Below are positions 39,746 to 49,195 of a stretch of DNA of 64,000 nt, piece by piece. Every line of letters starts with the position of its first letter. Within the stretch, counting starts at the first letter, position 1. The position numbers and the translations under genes were made by a program. Under the pieces are notes generated by a model that had not been told where the DNA came from, searched no databases, and saw nothing but the letters and a program-made list of their open reading frames with translations. Origin of the DNA: Xanthomonas campestris pv. phormiicola (GTDB lineage Bacteria > Pseudomonadota > Gammaproteobacteria > Xanthomonadales > Xanthomonadaceae); the NCBI GenBank assembly GCA_025666215.1, contig CP102593.1, positions 3,423,001 to 3,487,000 on the forward strand, written 5' to 3'.

Positions 39746-42439
39746 ATGGCGGAAGCGCACAATTTTGAGCACCTTCCACTGCTCCTGCGCTACCAAGGTA
39801 AGGCGCGCTTGCGCGGAGGTGGCGATCCGTCACCGCAAACGCTAGCAAACAAAGGGGCGCAGCGACAAGCGCACAGCGTCACTTTAGATGCCGCTGCCCA
39901 CTCGGTCAGTGCGAACTGGCAGGCTCGCAAGGCACAGCGCCAAGCGACGGACCAAACCTTGCCGGAAATTCCGGCGGGCATTCCTATCCTGTTGCAGATT
40001 GACACCGGCCTCGACCTTGACGCGCTGCGTGCCAAGTTCCAATTCGAGATTGTTGCAGAGCAGGAGGACGGCTATGTGATCGTGGCGTCTGAGGACACTC
40101 ATCTAACGACGTTCCGCAATATGGCCCAAGGGTTTGCTGTCACCGTGCGCGGCTCGGCTACCATCGCCGAAATCCACGCGCTGTTCGACGATCCGAACCA
40201 AACGGACCGGCTGGGCCGAATCCTTTCTGATCAGTTGATGGCATCGTGGGGCACTATCGGCGAAGACCAACACTACATCGTTGACATTGGCATCGCCTGC
40301 TCCGGCACGCAGGAAATTCCGCCGCGCCCAGTGCGTGGCAAACGTGCGACCGACGCCCAATGGGCGGCTAAGGAATACGAGTGGTCGGAGCGGCGGACCA
40401 GCGCGTACAACGAGTGGGACGACATCAAGATCGAACGCGAGAGTTCCATCCAGAAGTTCACCGAGTTCTATCAAGCCGAAATCCTGCATATGATGGACAG
40501 CGCCGACTTCGATGCGGGCGTGCTGCCGGACAGTTTCACGGTCCGGCTGAAGATCTCGGGCAAGGGGCTGAAGGACTTCGTCCTCAACTATCCCTATATC
40601 TTCGAGGTCGTCGAACCGGAAGACATCGCGCTGCCCCAACACCAAGGCCAGCAAGGCGCGCAAGCGGTGCCCGCAGTTACGCCGCTCGCACCCGATGCCG
40701 ACGCGCCTGCAGTCTGCGTCATTGACAGCGGCATCCAAGAGGCGCACTTCCTGCTACAACCTGGCATCGACCAAGCCGCGTCCCATTGCTTTTTACCGGG
40801 CCAAGCCACGACGGCGGTCGCCGATGAAGTCGCGCCGGGCGGCCACGGCACGCGCGTCGCAGGCGCCGTGCTATATGGCGAGGACGTGCCGGTCGCCGGC
40901 GCACCGCAGTTACCATTCTGGATTCAGAACGCTCGCGTGCTCGACGCCCAGAACGCGATGCCTGTCGAGTTGTTCCCTCCTGAAGCGCTACGCAAAGTCG
41001 TCGAACGCTTCAACGACGGCCCGCGCCAGACCCGCGTCTTCAATCACTCGATCAACGCGCGCAGCTACTGCCGCACGCGCTATATGTCGTCTTGGGCGGC
41101 TGAGATCGACCAGTTGTGCAATGAACGGGATGTACTCATCGTGCAAAGCGCTGGCAACCTGCCGCTGCAAGGCACGCCCCCATTCCTTGGCATCGCCGAC
41201 CACCTGACTGCTGGCCGAGACTATCCCACCTACCTCGCAGAAAATGCGGCCCGTATTGCCAACCCGGGCCAGAGTCTGCAGGCCTTAACTGTCGGCTCTA
41301 TCGCCTACGACGCCGCCGAGCAAGGGGCATGGCGTACCTTCGCCACACGGCCCGCAGACCCGTCGGCGTTCTCGCGGGCAGGCCCCGGCATCTGGAACGT
41401 CATCAAGCCCGAAGTTGTGGAGTACGGTGGCGACGCCGCGCGCACTAACAACGCGCCGCCAGACATTCAGGTCGGCGGTGTCATCCCTTCCGCCTGCCCC
41501 AACCTGATCCGCTCGACACTGCATGGCCCCGGTCCGGCAGCTGATCGTGACACTGCCGGCACGTCCTATGCTGCGCCCAAGGTCGCACGCATTGCCGCCC
41601 AGGTGCAACGTGTCTTGCCTGCCGAGCCAACACTCCTGTATCGCGCCCTCGTCGTGCAATCGGCGCAGTGGCCCGCCTGGGCGGAAGAAATACTGGCGCT
41701 CTTGCGCAATCCGCCGCCGAGCATGACGCTTGAGGAAAGAAAGATTCTGTTCACCGCAGCGTCCAATGCCTTCCGTTGCCTGGGCTTCGGCATTCCGGAC
41801 GAAGCGCGGGCCACCACCAACACTGACCATCGAACGACCCTGATCACAAGCGGCGACACCGAAATCCATGCCGGCGAATGCCATGTCTACCAGGTGCCCA
41901 TCCCGGCGGAACTACGCAATCAAGCTGACGAATTCGATATTCGTATCGACGTGACCTTGTCCTATGTCGCTCAGCCGCGGCGCACGCGCCGCAACCTTCG
42001 ACGCTATCTCTCAACTTGGGTTGATTGGAAGGCCAGCAAGCTGGGCGAGGGATTGCATGACTTCCGCGTGCGTGCAATGAAGGACGCCATTAACGGCGAA
42101 GCGCCGCTGTCCGGCTCCACACTACCCTGGGTACTTCATGACAAACCCCAAGATGGCCTGATCCGGGACTTCAAGCGCAACAGCGGAACGGTACAGAAGG
42201 ACTGGGCCGTCGTACGCTCAAACAGTCTTCCTGACCACTTCTGCATCGCCGTAGTGGGCCACCAGGGTTGGAGCCATGACCCGGACTCGACGGCGCGCTA
42301 TGTCCTTGCAGTGACCTTTGAAATATTGGGCGGAGAAATGACGATTTACGAACCGCTTCGAGCGGCTATTGCCGAACTTCAAGCGCAGACCGAGGAAGTA
42401 GAAGCACAGGCCGAACTGGAGGTCGGCGTCGATGATTAG
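39746..42439 (+). CDS. ietS: Subtilisin-like (S8) serine protease of an IetAS-type defence pair
   Basis: An 897-residue protein with no signal peptide. The first ~315 residues are a charged N-terminal region found in IetS-type proteases. The subtilase core then follows with the catalytic triad Asp327 in VCVIDSGI, His367 in GGHGTRVAG and Ser607 in AGTSYAAPKVA. The last ~250 residues form a beta-rich and then acidic C-terminal part (EELEAQAELEVGVDD-like end). It starts 4 bp after ietA, so the two are cotranscribed. The cytosolic location implies an intracellular target, either a phage protein or the cell's own proteins in abortive infection. Confidence 0.82.
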   Translation: MAEAHNFEHLPLLLRYQGKARLRGGGDPSPQTLANKGAQRQAHSVTLDAAAHSVSANWQARKAQRQATDQTLPEIPAGIPILLQIDTGLDLDALRAKFQFEIVAEQEDGYVIVASEDTHLTTFRNMAQGFAVTVRGSATIAEIHALFDDPNQTDRLGRILSDQLMASWGTIGEDQHYIVDIGIACSGTQEIPPRPVRGKRATDAQWAAKEYEWSERRTSAYNEWDDIKIERESSIQKFTEFYQAEILHMMDSADFDAGVLPDSFTVRLKISGKGLKDFVLNYPYIFEVVEPEDIALPQHQGQQGAQAVPAVTPLAPDADAPAVCVIDSGIQEAHFLLQPGIDQAASHCFLPGQATTAVADEVAPGGHGTRVAGAVLYGEDVPVAGAPQLPFWIQNARVLDAQNAMPVELFPPEALRKVVERFNDGPRQTRVFNHSINARSYCRTRYMSSWAAEIDQLCNERDVLIVQSAGNLPLQGTPPFLGIADHLTAGRDYPTYLAENAARIANPGQSLQALTVGSIAYDAAEQGAWRTFATRPADPSAFSRAGPGIWNVIKPEVVEYGGDAARTNNAPPDIQVGGVIPSACPNLIRSTLHGPGPAADRDTAGTSYAAPKVARIAAQVQRVLPAEPTLLYRALVVQSAQWPAWAEEILALLRNPPPSMTLEERKILFTAASNAFRCLGFGIPDEARATTNTDHRTTLITSGDTEIHAGECHVYQVPIPAELRNQADEFDIRIDVTLSYVAQPRRTRRNLRRYLSTWVDWKASKLGEGLHDFRVRAMKDAINGEAPLSGSTLPWVLHDKPQDGLIRDFKRNSGTVQKDWAVVRSNSLPDHFCIAVVGHQGWSHDPDSTARYVLAVTFEILGGEMTIYEPLRAAIAELQAQTEEVEAQAELEVGVDD

Positions 42440-42472
42440 TCATCCCTAGAGCCCCCCGCACAGCAAACGCAC

Positions 42473-42880
42473 GTGGACGCCGCACTGTGCGGCGAGGCGA
42501 TGAGCATGTACCTGACCGAACCACGCGGCACTCCGGCGCCCAACATCAAGATGACCCACCTCCAGTACATGAGCCCGGACGAGGCTTGTGCGCGCAACGT
42601 AGAGCGCAACGTACTCATGCGCCTGCACGATCGCATCAAACCCATCGCAGCTTCAGCCTTCGCGCACACCGAGGCGAGCTTCAGCGTCATAGTGCGCTAC
42701 ACGCTCACGCCCGATAAGCCAGCGGTGGTGTTCGAGATTCAAACCACCACGACGCCAGCGGCTGAAGAGGGGCGACTGACTGCGTTCTAGAACGGCGCCG
42801 CAGCGCTTGACGATGCCCGCAGCACCCGGGGCACGGTCTAAGTCGTGTTCAACTACGACATCTCGCCAGGGGTGAGATAA
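42473..42880 (+). pseudogene. Unknown gene with two in-frame stop codons
   Basis: A frame from GTG 42473 runs through a TAG (42788) and a TAA (in TV-stop-VVFNYDIS) to a final TAA at 42880. Ignoring the stops it reads on sensibly: MTHLQYMSPDEACARNVERN, SFSVIVRYTLTPDKPAVVFE, GRLTAF-stop-NGAAALDDARSTRGTV-stop-VVFNYDISPGVR. Both stops sit where Tyr (TAC/TAT) would be a one-base change, which suggests decay of a real gene of about 135 codons. I do not recognise the family. It starts 34 bp after ietS. Confidence 0.6.
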
Positions 42881-43068
42881 GCGTCCAGTCGCATCGGATC
42901 AAGGTAAGTCGGCTTTCGACCCGATGCTGCCGTTCGTACCGCCAAGGCGCATCCCCGATAGCAGCCGTTGGCTGACTGTTGAGCCAGTCACCTCACTGGC
43001 GCGAAGCTAGGTGTCGTAGGTAATGGACACAGGACTAAACCGTTCTTGCGGTAGCTGCGCAGCCCTCA

Positions 43069-44847
43069 CTACCCGTTGTAATCGAACTCACAGCGAGCCA
43101 GAACCTCGGTGGGCTCGTAGCTCCCATATCTTCCGCGTGAGCGACCTGCCTCCGAGATGAGGTGCAAGTGCTTTCGAGCGCGCGAGGCCAGCACGTACAG
43201 CAGCTTGCTGGCTGCGACATCACCGTCAGAATCGCTGAAGTGGGGCACCATGCCTTGGAGAAGACCGAATGCTATGACTACGTCAAACTCCGCGCCCTTG
43301 ACCCCGTGAATCGTCGACACGGTGATCCCGGTCCGTTCACGGAACACTTTCTTGAAGAACGACAGATCGGTGATGTAGTCGGCGCCCGAATTCTGCAGCC
43401 TCTCCAGTCGCGCCTGGGAACTCGCAAAGAACGCCTCGCGATGCTCCACTAGGACGGGGAAAGCACGCAGCTCGATCCCCAGGCGATTGAGCAACGCGAC
43501 GAACGCTTGGTCCAGATACGCCAAGCCGTCTGTTTCGGTAATGGCGAGGGAGTTGGACTCCCGTAGCAGCGATCGCTGCGTGATCCTGGCCGTGTCGACG
43601 CCGAAATCTCGCAGGTCGGCAATGACGTCCCTGGCCCATCGCATGCGTCGCACCAGCATTTGTGGCGACGACTCCGTCAGCAATATCTTGGAGAGCTTGA
43701 ACCAAAAGTTGTCGGGATCATTGCTGAACGGTACTAATCCCGGACCGTCGAACTGCTGGTCGGGGAGCAGTGCCACCAGTTTTCGGGTGGTTGACGCCAG
43801 CAAGATCCACCAAGGCGCCAACACGCAAATCTCTTCGGGTGCATGCCCTTCGGCTAAGCTCTTTTGAATGAGCCTGACCAGTTCATCATGAAGGTCGTCG
43901 TGCGCAACGAGTCGGTTGTAGGAGATGTGGCTGGGAAAGCCGACCATCTTGCCCGCACCCTCGATGTCGGTAGCATGCACATTGAAGTTGGAGAAGTGCC
44001 CGATGATCCGCGCGCTTGAGCGGTAGTTCAATCGCAGCGCCATCTCCCGAATGGGGATGCTCGTGAGCGCGCGAAAATCCGACACCGAAATGGCATAACC
44101 GCCAAGCGAGCCATAGATCGCCTGGTTGGGATCGCCCACGATGAACGTCTTGGTGCTGCCAGCGCCCGCCCGAAGGATGGCCCCCACCAGGTTGTACTGG
44201 ATCTGCTTCGTATCCTGATACTCATCGACGAGGACATAGGAAAAGACTTGCGATAGCAGCGCCGCGATTTGCGGCTGATTTCGGATCAGCACCTGGGAGT
44301 ACCAGAGGATCAACTCGAAATCGATGCGTCTCATGTCCGCCAGTTCTCGAAAGTAGGCTGCCAGGACCTGATGGATGCTGTCGTGCTTTCGCGTGTCGGC
44401 GCATCCCAGCCGGTAACCATCCCCTTCGAAGTAATAGTCGCAGTCCCACAAGGTCACGCCGCGGTACGGTGCGCACAGTCGCTCGAGCATCTTTTCGCGG
44501 TCGTGCCGGTCCAAGACCGTGTACCCACGAGCCAGCTCCGGGACATAGATTCCGTAGGGCTTGATGATCCATTCGAGACAGAACGAGTGAATGGTTCCGA
44601 TCCACAAGGCGGAGGTGTCGACGCCAAGGGCTTCGATTCGCTCCTGGATCTCGTCAGCGGCCCGGTGGGTGTAGGTGATGGCCACGACGATGCGCTTGTC
44701 CGTGCGCTGGGACAGCTCATACGCGATCTTGTAGGTCAGTGTGTGCGTCTTTCCGCTGCCGGGGCAGGCGACCAGGAAGACGCTCGACGGTTCTTCAACG
44801 GCGGCGGCTTGCTCGGGATTGAGCTCGGTGGCATCCCAGACAAACAT
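43069..44847 (-). CDS. gajB: UvrD/Rep-type superfamily 1 helicase, GajB-like (Gabija)
   Basis: A 592-residue SF1A helicase. Walker A is ACPGSGKT (27-34), followed by ITYTHRAADEI (motif Ia), VLVDEYQDTKQ (motif II), IVGDPNQAIYG (motif III), LNYRSS (motif IV), VSTIHGVKGAEFDVV (motif V) and LLYVLASRARKH (motif VI). The ATG overlaps the stop of the OLD-family nuclease gene, making the two-gene unit of a Gabija system, in which GajB assists GajA in nicking phage DNA. It is about 100 residues longer than the best known GajB. Confidence 0.82.
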   Translation of the reverse strand: MFVWDATELNPEQAAAVEEPSSVFLVACPGSGKTHTLTYKIAYELSQRTDKRIVVAITYTHRAADEIQERIEALGVDTSALWIGTIHSFCLEWIIKPYGIYVPELARGYTVLDRHDREKMLERLCAPYRGVTLWDCDYYFEGDGYRLGCADTRKHDSIHQVLAAYFRELADMRRIDFELILWYSQVLIRNQPQIAALLSQVFSYVLVDEYQDTKQIQYNLVGAILRAGAGSTKTFIVGDPNQAIYGSLGGYAISVSDFRALTSIPIREMALRLNYRSSARIIGHFSNFNVHATDIEGAGKMVGFPSHISYNRLVAHDDLHDELVRLIQKSLAEGHAPEEICVLAPWWILLASTTRKLVALLPDQQFDGPGLVPFSNDPDNFWFKLSKILLTESSPQMLVRRMRWARDVIADLRDFGVDTARITQRSLLRESNSLAITETDGLAYLDQAFVALLNRLGIELRAFPVLVEHREAFFASSQARLERLQNSGADYITDLSFFKKVFRERTGITVSTIHGVKGAEFDVVIAFGLLQGMVPHFSDSDGDVAASKLLYVLASRARKHLHLISEAGRSRGRYGSYEPTEVLARCEFDYNG

Positions 44848-46985
44848 CAGTTCATTCCGGCCAGGAACACATGGACCACGTCGCCCGGCAACGCCGCTAC
44901 GGCCGCCGCACGAAGAGTGGCCAGATCGATCTCCGAGCGCCCGAAACGCTCCACCTCAAAATTGAAGACCGCCAAGCGCGGACGCGCAGCAGGATCCGTG
45001 CCTAACAGGCAGTTCATGCGATGCCGGAGGATTCGCATAATCAGCGGGCGCGAGAACGAGCCATGTGCGAACAGAACGGCTTCTCGGATGTAGCCGGGCA
45101 TAACGGCTTGGTGATCCAGCGTTTGCGCGAGCAAGATCGCAAACCATCCCTTGCCTTCATGCTCGGCCATCGTCAAGGTCCGGTAACCGCTTTGATGGAT
45201 GAGGCCCGACCGAAGGTCGGTCGTTGCGTGCGCTATCGTCGCTGGCGCCTTGTAGACCTTGTTGACGCTGCTCACGAAGGCTTCATGATTGCCCACCCCG
45301 ACCAGATCCACCTCGAAGGTATGCGTGGCGTAGAAGCTCCGCACCCAGGCGTTGCCCGCGCCAAAAGCGTCCAAATCGGCTTTCCGTTGCGCGCCGGCCG
45401 CCTGTGAGCCGATCGCCTTTCGCTTCTTAGTAGCCAAGGCGTCGTCATCCAACGGATTCGGCGTGGTGTCGAAGAAGATCGTGTCCAGGTCAGTGACGAT
45501 CGCGCACCGCTTGCGGATCCGGGTCTCGTGGAACAGGACCGCGACGTTCTTGAACCCGGTGCTTCGAATGTTGATGACGCTGAGTCCCAACTCGTCCACG
45601 CTCAGGCCCAGGACCTTCTTCACGAGCGCAGGGATCAGGATCTCCTCCGCGTCCCCCTCTACCAGGATCACGCTCTTGGCAAACAGCAGGTTGCTTCGCA
45701 CCGCGTCCAGGTATCGCTGGATGCTCGTCACCTGGGCAGGATCCAGTCCTGTCGCCGGTTGGTAGGCCTCACAGAAAGCGCCGCGCCGACCCAGGATGTT
45801 GACGTTACTCACATTGCTCACCTCGGAGATGTGCGTGGAGTGTGTCGTGTAGATGACCTGCGCATCCTCGTAGCCGATGCGATCAAACAGCGTCTTCTGG
45901 ATATGGGTATGGATATGCGCTTCGGGCTCTTCGATCAGCAGGAAGTTCGCGATCGCCATCTTCTCGCGCTGGTACTTGAACTCCAGCAGTTTGAGGGTAA
46001 GGTAGATCAGGTTAGCGCCGCCAAGGCTGAGCTCGTTGATCGTCCCTTCATGCCCGTCCTCCGACTCCCCGACGAACAGCCGCAGCGACTGAAACAACTG
46101 CTCCGCTTCCTCGGGCAGGTCTGACCGGATCGACAGCGACGTCGGGGAGTAGGTTTCGCCGGCAGTGTCCTTGATGGTCTCGCGGATGTGCCTTCGCACC
46201 GACTGCACATCCTCGAGCTCTTCGATGGCGCCATTGAGATCGCGCACCTTGTCTACGATGGGCACGAGGGCGGCCGCGTCGATCTCCCCGCTCTTGCTCT
46301 TGAGCAGGTTGAGCAGCGGATTGGTGCGGTTGTTGTGAAACTCGGCTACAACGTCGCGAAGCGCCTGAATGAAGGTGAGTGACACCTCTTTAGTGACCGA
46401 CAGGAACCCGGGCACCTTCGCCCCAAGTTCAGGGAACTCAGTTTCGTCAGAGAAGGAACAAAAGTCGAAGTCTCCGACGATCCGTTGATACGTGGCCGGA
46501 TCACTAAAGTCAGCGCTGCTTCGGCCGGTGAAGATGGTCTCGTAGTCGTCGATGGTGATGCCATCCCGGATTGCCTTCAACGCCGTGTAGTCGAAGTCAT
46601 CAAGGGCCGCCAGCTTCAACCGGATCTCCTTCTTGGGGCGGAAGATGAGGTTGTAGGTGGCTTTGGAAATAGGCCCGGCGTGGATATCGGCTGTGCCGTG
46701 CAAGAACAACGCTTGGACCGCCTCGTCCGGGCTGAGGTCCTCAAACTCTATGCTGATGACAATCCAGTGGCCCTTCCACTGCTCCAGCGCGCGGCTGAAA
46801 TCGGACTCTTCCAGCCGATAGGCTGCGCGGACCATGTTGTCGTCCAGGAGCAGTCGGATGGCGCGAAGAATGTTGGACTTGCCCGCGCCGTTCTCTCCGA
46901 TGATGGTATTGACGCCGCGCTGAAACGTCAGACTGGTGTTCTTGAAGTTTCGGTAATTGACCAGCGTGAGTTTAGAGATGTGCAT
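44847..46985 (-). CDS. gajA: OLD-family ATP-dependent endonuclease, GajA-like (Gabija)
   Basis: A 712-residue class 2 OLD nuclease. The N-terminal ABC-type ATPase half has Walker A GENGAGKS (30-37), a signature-like ELSLGGANLIYL, Walker B LLIEEPEAH and the H-loop YTTHSTHIS. The C-terminal TOPRIM nuclease half has the catalytic Glu443 in ILVEGDAEE and the Asp499/Asp501 pair in VTDLDTIF. Class 2 OLD enzymes paired with a UvrD helicase define Gabija anti-phage systems, where ATP loss during infection unleashes DNA nicking. At 712 residues it is longer than the model GajA (578), with extra sequence after the TOPRIM core, so it may be a subtype. Confidence 0.84.
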   Translation of the reverse strand: MHISKLTLVNYRNFKNTSLTFQRGVNTIIGENGAGKSNILRAIRLLLDDNMVRAAYRLEESDFSRALEQWKGHWIVISIEFEDLSPDEAVQALFLHGTADIHAGPISKATYNLIFRPKKEIRLKLAALDDFDYTALKAIRDGITIDDYETIFTGRSSADFSDPATYQRIVGDFDFCSFSDETEFPELGAKVPGFLSVTKEVSLTFIQALRDVVAEFHNNRTNPLLNLLKSKSGEIDAAALVPIVDKVRDLNGAIEELEDVQSVRRHIRETIKDTAGETYSPTSLSIRSDLPEEAEQLFQSLRLFVGESEDGHEGTINELSLGGANLIYLTLKLLEFKYQREKMAIANFLLIEEPEAHIHTHIQKTLFDRIGYEDAQVIYTTHSTHISEVSNVSNVNILGRRGAFCEAYQPATGLDPAQVTSIQRYLDAVRSNLLFAKSVILVEGDAEEILIPALVKKVLGLSVDELGLSVINIRSTGFKNVAVLFHETRIRKRCAIVTDLDTIFFDTTPNPLDDDALATKKRKAIGSQAAGAQRKADLDAFGAGNAWVRSFYATHTFEVDLVGVGNHEAFVSSVNKVYKAPATIAHATTDLRSGLIHQSGYRTLTMAEHEGKGWFAILLAQTLDHQAVMPGYIREAVLFAHGSFSRPLIMRILRHRMNCLLGTDPAARPRLAVFNFEVERFGRSEIDLATLRAAAVAALPGDVVHVFLAGMN

Positions 46986-47491
46986 ATCGTTGGCCCTCGT
47001 CTCCCTGAGGCGCTAGTGTCTAGTTGTAAGCTATCGTAGCGTGCCAGGGACAGCGAGAACCCAGTCCTGGCGGACGGTTGCCGCAAACCCGCAAGGAGAA
47101 CGGTTGTCCACACGAGAGCGCCCGGTCTGGACGGACGTCGATCTTGCCAGCCGTTGACTGCGGAGAGCGGCAATGCTGCTGGACCAGCAGCGCATGAACT
47201 GGCGACACGTGGCCGCGCCACATGCTTGGCAGGCACTCAGCGCTTTGCGCCTGCAGCTAGCTGAGATCGCGGCCACTACAGCAGCGATGGCTTACAGTAG
47301 GTGCTCCCACGCGATGAAGTGTCTGCAAGCAGAGGTCCACGAAGGCCGCTAATGGCTAAGAGCAGCCAGCGAGCACCAGCTGCGGTTCGCGATTGCGCCC
47401 GAGGTCGAAGCCCGCCCTGTGTTCCAACAACGACTAGACCCGTTTCCGGGACTTGGCATCCTGGCGCGGACGGCCGAACCGAGGTGCCGGC
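46986..47491. other. Non-coding island stretch upstream of gajA
   Basis: About 500 bp. The first 60 bp should hold the gajA promoter; a GAGGG ribosome site lies just before the ATG and a TACGAT -10-like hexamer near 47025. The rest contains no frame I can match to a family, although the style resembles decayed coding DNA next to the TctC fragment. Confidence 0.4.
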
Positions 47492-47889
47492 TTAGTCCAC
47501 CGAGGCACCCGAATCCCTGACAACCTGCCACCACTTCGCCCGCTCGTCCTCAAGAAGGCTAGCAAACGCGGGCACAGTGCCGCCCAGGGATTCGGGGATT
47601 GCCTCCTGGCGATTAGCGACTGCCGCAACTGCGACTGCTTGGGCGAACGGTTGATCTCTAGGTTGAGCCTGAAGACCACGGTATCGGGCGTGCCTGTGGG
47701 CTCCACCACTCCGAAGATCACGGCCGCCTCAATGCCCTGGAAGCCCGATTCGGCAATGGTGGGAATGTTCGGGAGCAACGCTGCCCGCAGCGGGAAAGCG
47801 ACCGCTAGGTCCACCACGCTGCGGCAGGGTCCCTTGGCGAAAACCACCAGCACCAGCGGAACCGTTTCGTATCGCGTTTGAGCAATCAC
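47492..47889 (-). pseudogene. Remnant of a TctC/Bug-type solute-binding protein gene
   Basis: The frame reads VPLVLVVFAKGPCRSVVDLA, then skips to LLPNIPTIAESGFQGIEAAV and FGVVEPTGTPDTVVFRLNLE, the conserved core of tripartite-tricarboxylate (Bug) binding proteins. After a frameshift the C-terminus continues in another frame as GGTVPAFASLLEDERAKWWQ and ends VRDSGASVD-stop. The N-terminal part is missing and the middle is deleted. It is non-functional debris inside the island. Confidence 0.75.
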
Positions 47890-47923
47890 GAACAGCCGCC
47901 AAGACCGGCCGGTGACCAGCTCA

Positions 47924-49195
47924 TCAGTTCGCGGGGATTAGCTCCAGCGGCTCTTCCGTTGAGTGGCTGGCGTAGCACTCATCGCACAGACGGTATGTCC
48001 CTGGTCCCGCCGGCGGCGGAGTAATTGCAATGTAATCTCTGGTAGGTTCTTTCGTACACATAGTGCATATGGCCGTGTTCTCTCCCGCCGCTTGCACTGC
48101 CTGAGCGACCTTGAGTGATAGCCGCGGGTCCCAGTCGGCGAGAGACAGATACCACTTGAGGGTATGTGGCAGCACTGGCGGTGTGTACTCAGCAGTCAGC
48201 AGGCCTTTGCGCTCCAGAAGCATGATGGCAACTCTCAGCCGCTGCGCGTGGTTCTTCGCCAAGGCCGTGTAGAGCTCAACCTGCAAACTGAAATATTCCA
48301 GCGGGTACGCCATGTGATAGCGCATGTAAGCTGCACGCATCGGCGCGTAATGACTAGGGTTTCGAACCTCCTCCTCGACCACATCTGCGCAGTAGTCTTG
48401 TGCGGCCGACTCCGGCACGTGGTGCGCTATCAGTTGATCCACGTCATAGTGCCAAGGTGTTCTGGCCACTTGAGTACGCCATAGTTCTAGGTATCCAGAC
48501 GCGTGAATTGCTTCGACCATCCGAGCGTCGTCTTGGGGATGCTCAATCAGGTGCGCATTAATGTCGTTCAAGGACTCAACGCAAGGTGCAATCTTGCGAG
48601 CGCTATCGAGCAGTGCATTGGTGGCATCACGCATTTCTTGCACAGGGTCCGCTTTCCTGCGAGCCGCCTCCTGCTTAGGAGAAAGCTCGAACACTGCATC
48701 AAGCACAGGCGCCAACAACTCGCACCTCAAAAGGTCTCCCGGCGTACAGAATGCGGGATTCTGAGACAGGTACACCCCGGCCGACTCATAGGCCTGAGCC
48801 ACCAATCGGGAGCAGAACTGCCGGCGGCCTGGGGCAACTTTAAGGCCCAAACTCTTCACGGCATTGCCTATGCTGTAACGCGCGCCAACATGCCCACGGG
48901 CGTATGCGATTACCGCATTCAACTGGTCTGCCGACAGCGGCTTCCTGGGCCGTAGGACATAAGCACTGCAACCCGCCTCAATTACAACCCGAGCCAGATT
49001 GCGCGCCTGAACGCCCTCCGGCGTTGAATCGATAACGCTTGCATGGCCAACACAGAGCATGGCGTGTGAAATGTCTGCGCGGACACCCACCTGAATCAAT
49101 CGGCTCCGGAACTTGCGGGTCGTTGTGAGCACGATGTCGCCAAGCTGAACACGGTCAACATCGAAACCTCTCGCCTTCATTTTGGACGTTGGCAT
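47924..49195 (-). CDS. Permuted papain-like (YiiX/NlpC-P60 type) cysteine peptidase with C-terminal zinc-ribbon-like tail
   Basis: A 423-residue protein. Residues 1-150 form a permuted NlpC/P60 fold: VQLGDIVLTTTRKFRSRLIQ, the His44 site in ISHAMLCVG, and the catalytic Cys128 in RRQFCSRLVAQAYESAG, as in YiiX/YebB-type amidases or peptidases. Residues 150-365 are helical without a known domain. The tail has two CxxC pairs (Cys377/380 and Cys404/407, spaced 24), which look like a zinc ribbon. No signal peptide is present, so it acts inside the cell. It is the outermost island gene and sits beside the Gabija pair; a defence or effector role is possible but unproven. Confidence 0.72.
   Translation of the reverse strand: MPTSKMKARGFDVDRVQLGDIVLTTTRKFRSRLIQVGVRADISHAMLCVGHASVIDSTPEGVQARNLARVVIEAGCSAYVLRPRKPLSADQLNAVIAYARGHVGARYSIGNAVKSLGLKVAPGRRQFCSRLVAQAYESAGVYLSQNPAFCTPGDLLRCELLAPVLDAVFELSPKQEAARRKADPVQEMRDATNALLDSARKIAPCVESLNDINAHLIEHPQDDARMVEAIHASGYLELWRTQVARTPWHYDVDQLIAHHVPESAAQDYCADVVEEEVRNPSHYAPMRAAYMRYHMAYPLEYFSLQVELYTALAKNHAQRLRVAIMLLERKGLLTAEYTPPVLPHTLKWYLSLADWDPRLSLKVAQAVQAAGENTAICTMCTKEPTRDYIAITPPPAGPGTYRLCDECYASHSTEEPLELIPAN

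Noticed and set aside
42473..42790. 105-codon frame after ietS taken as an intact gene
   Set aside because: Coding character continues past the TAG in the same frame to 42880, so the stop is more likely a premature one in a pseudogene.
42788..42880. Stop-codon recoding (TAG/TAA read as Tyr) in the gene after ietS
   Set aside because: Both TAG and TAA would need reassignment in a cell whose other genes use them as normal stops; decay is simpler.
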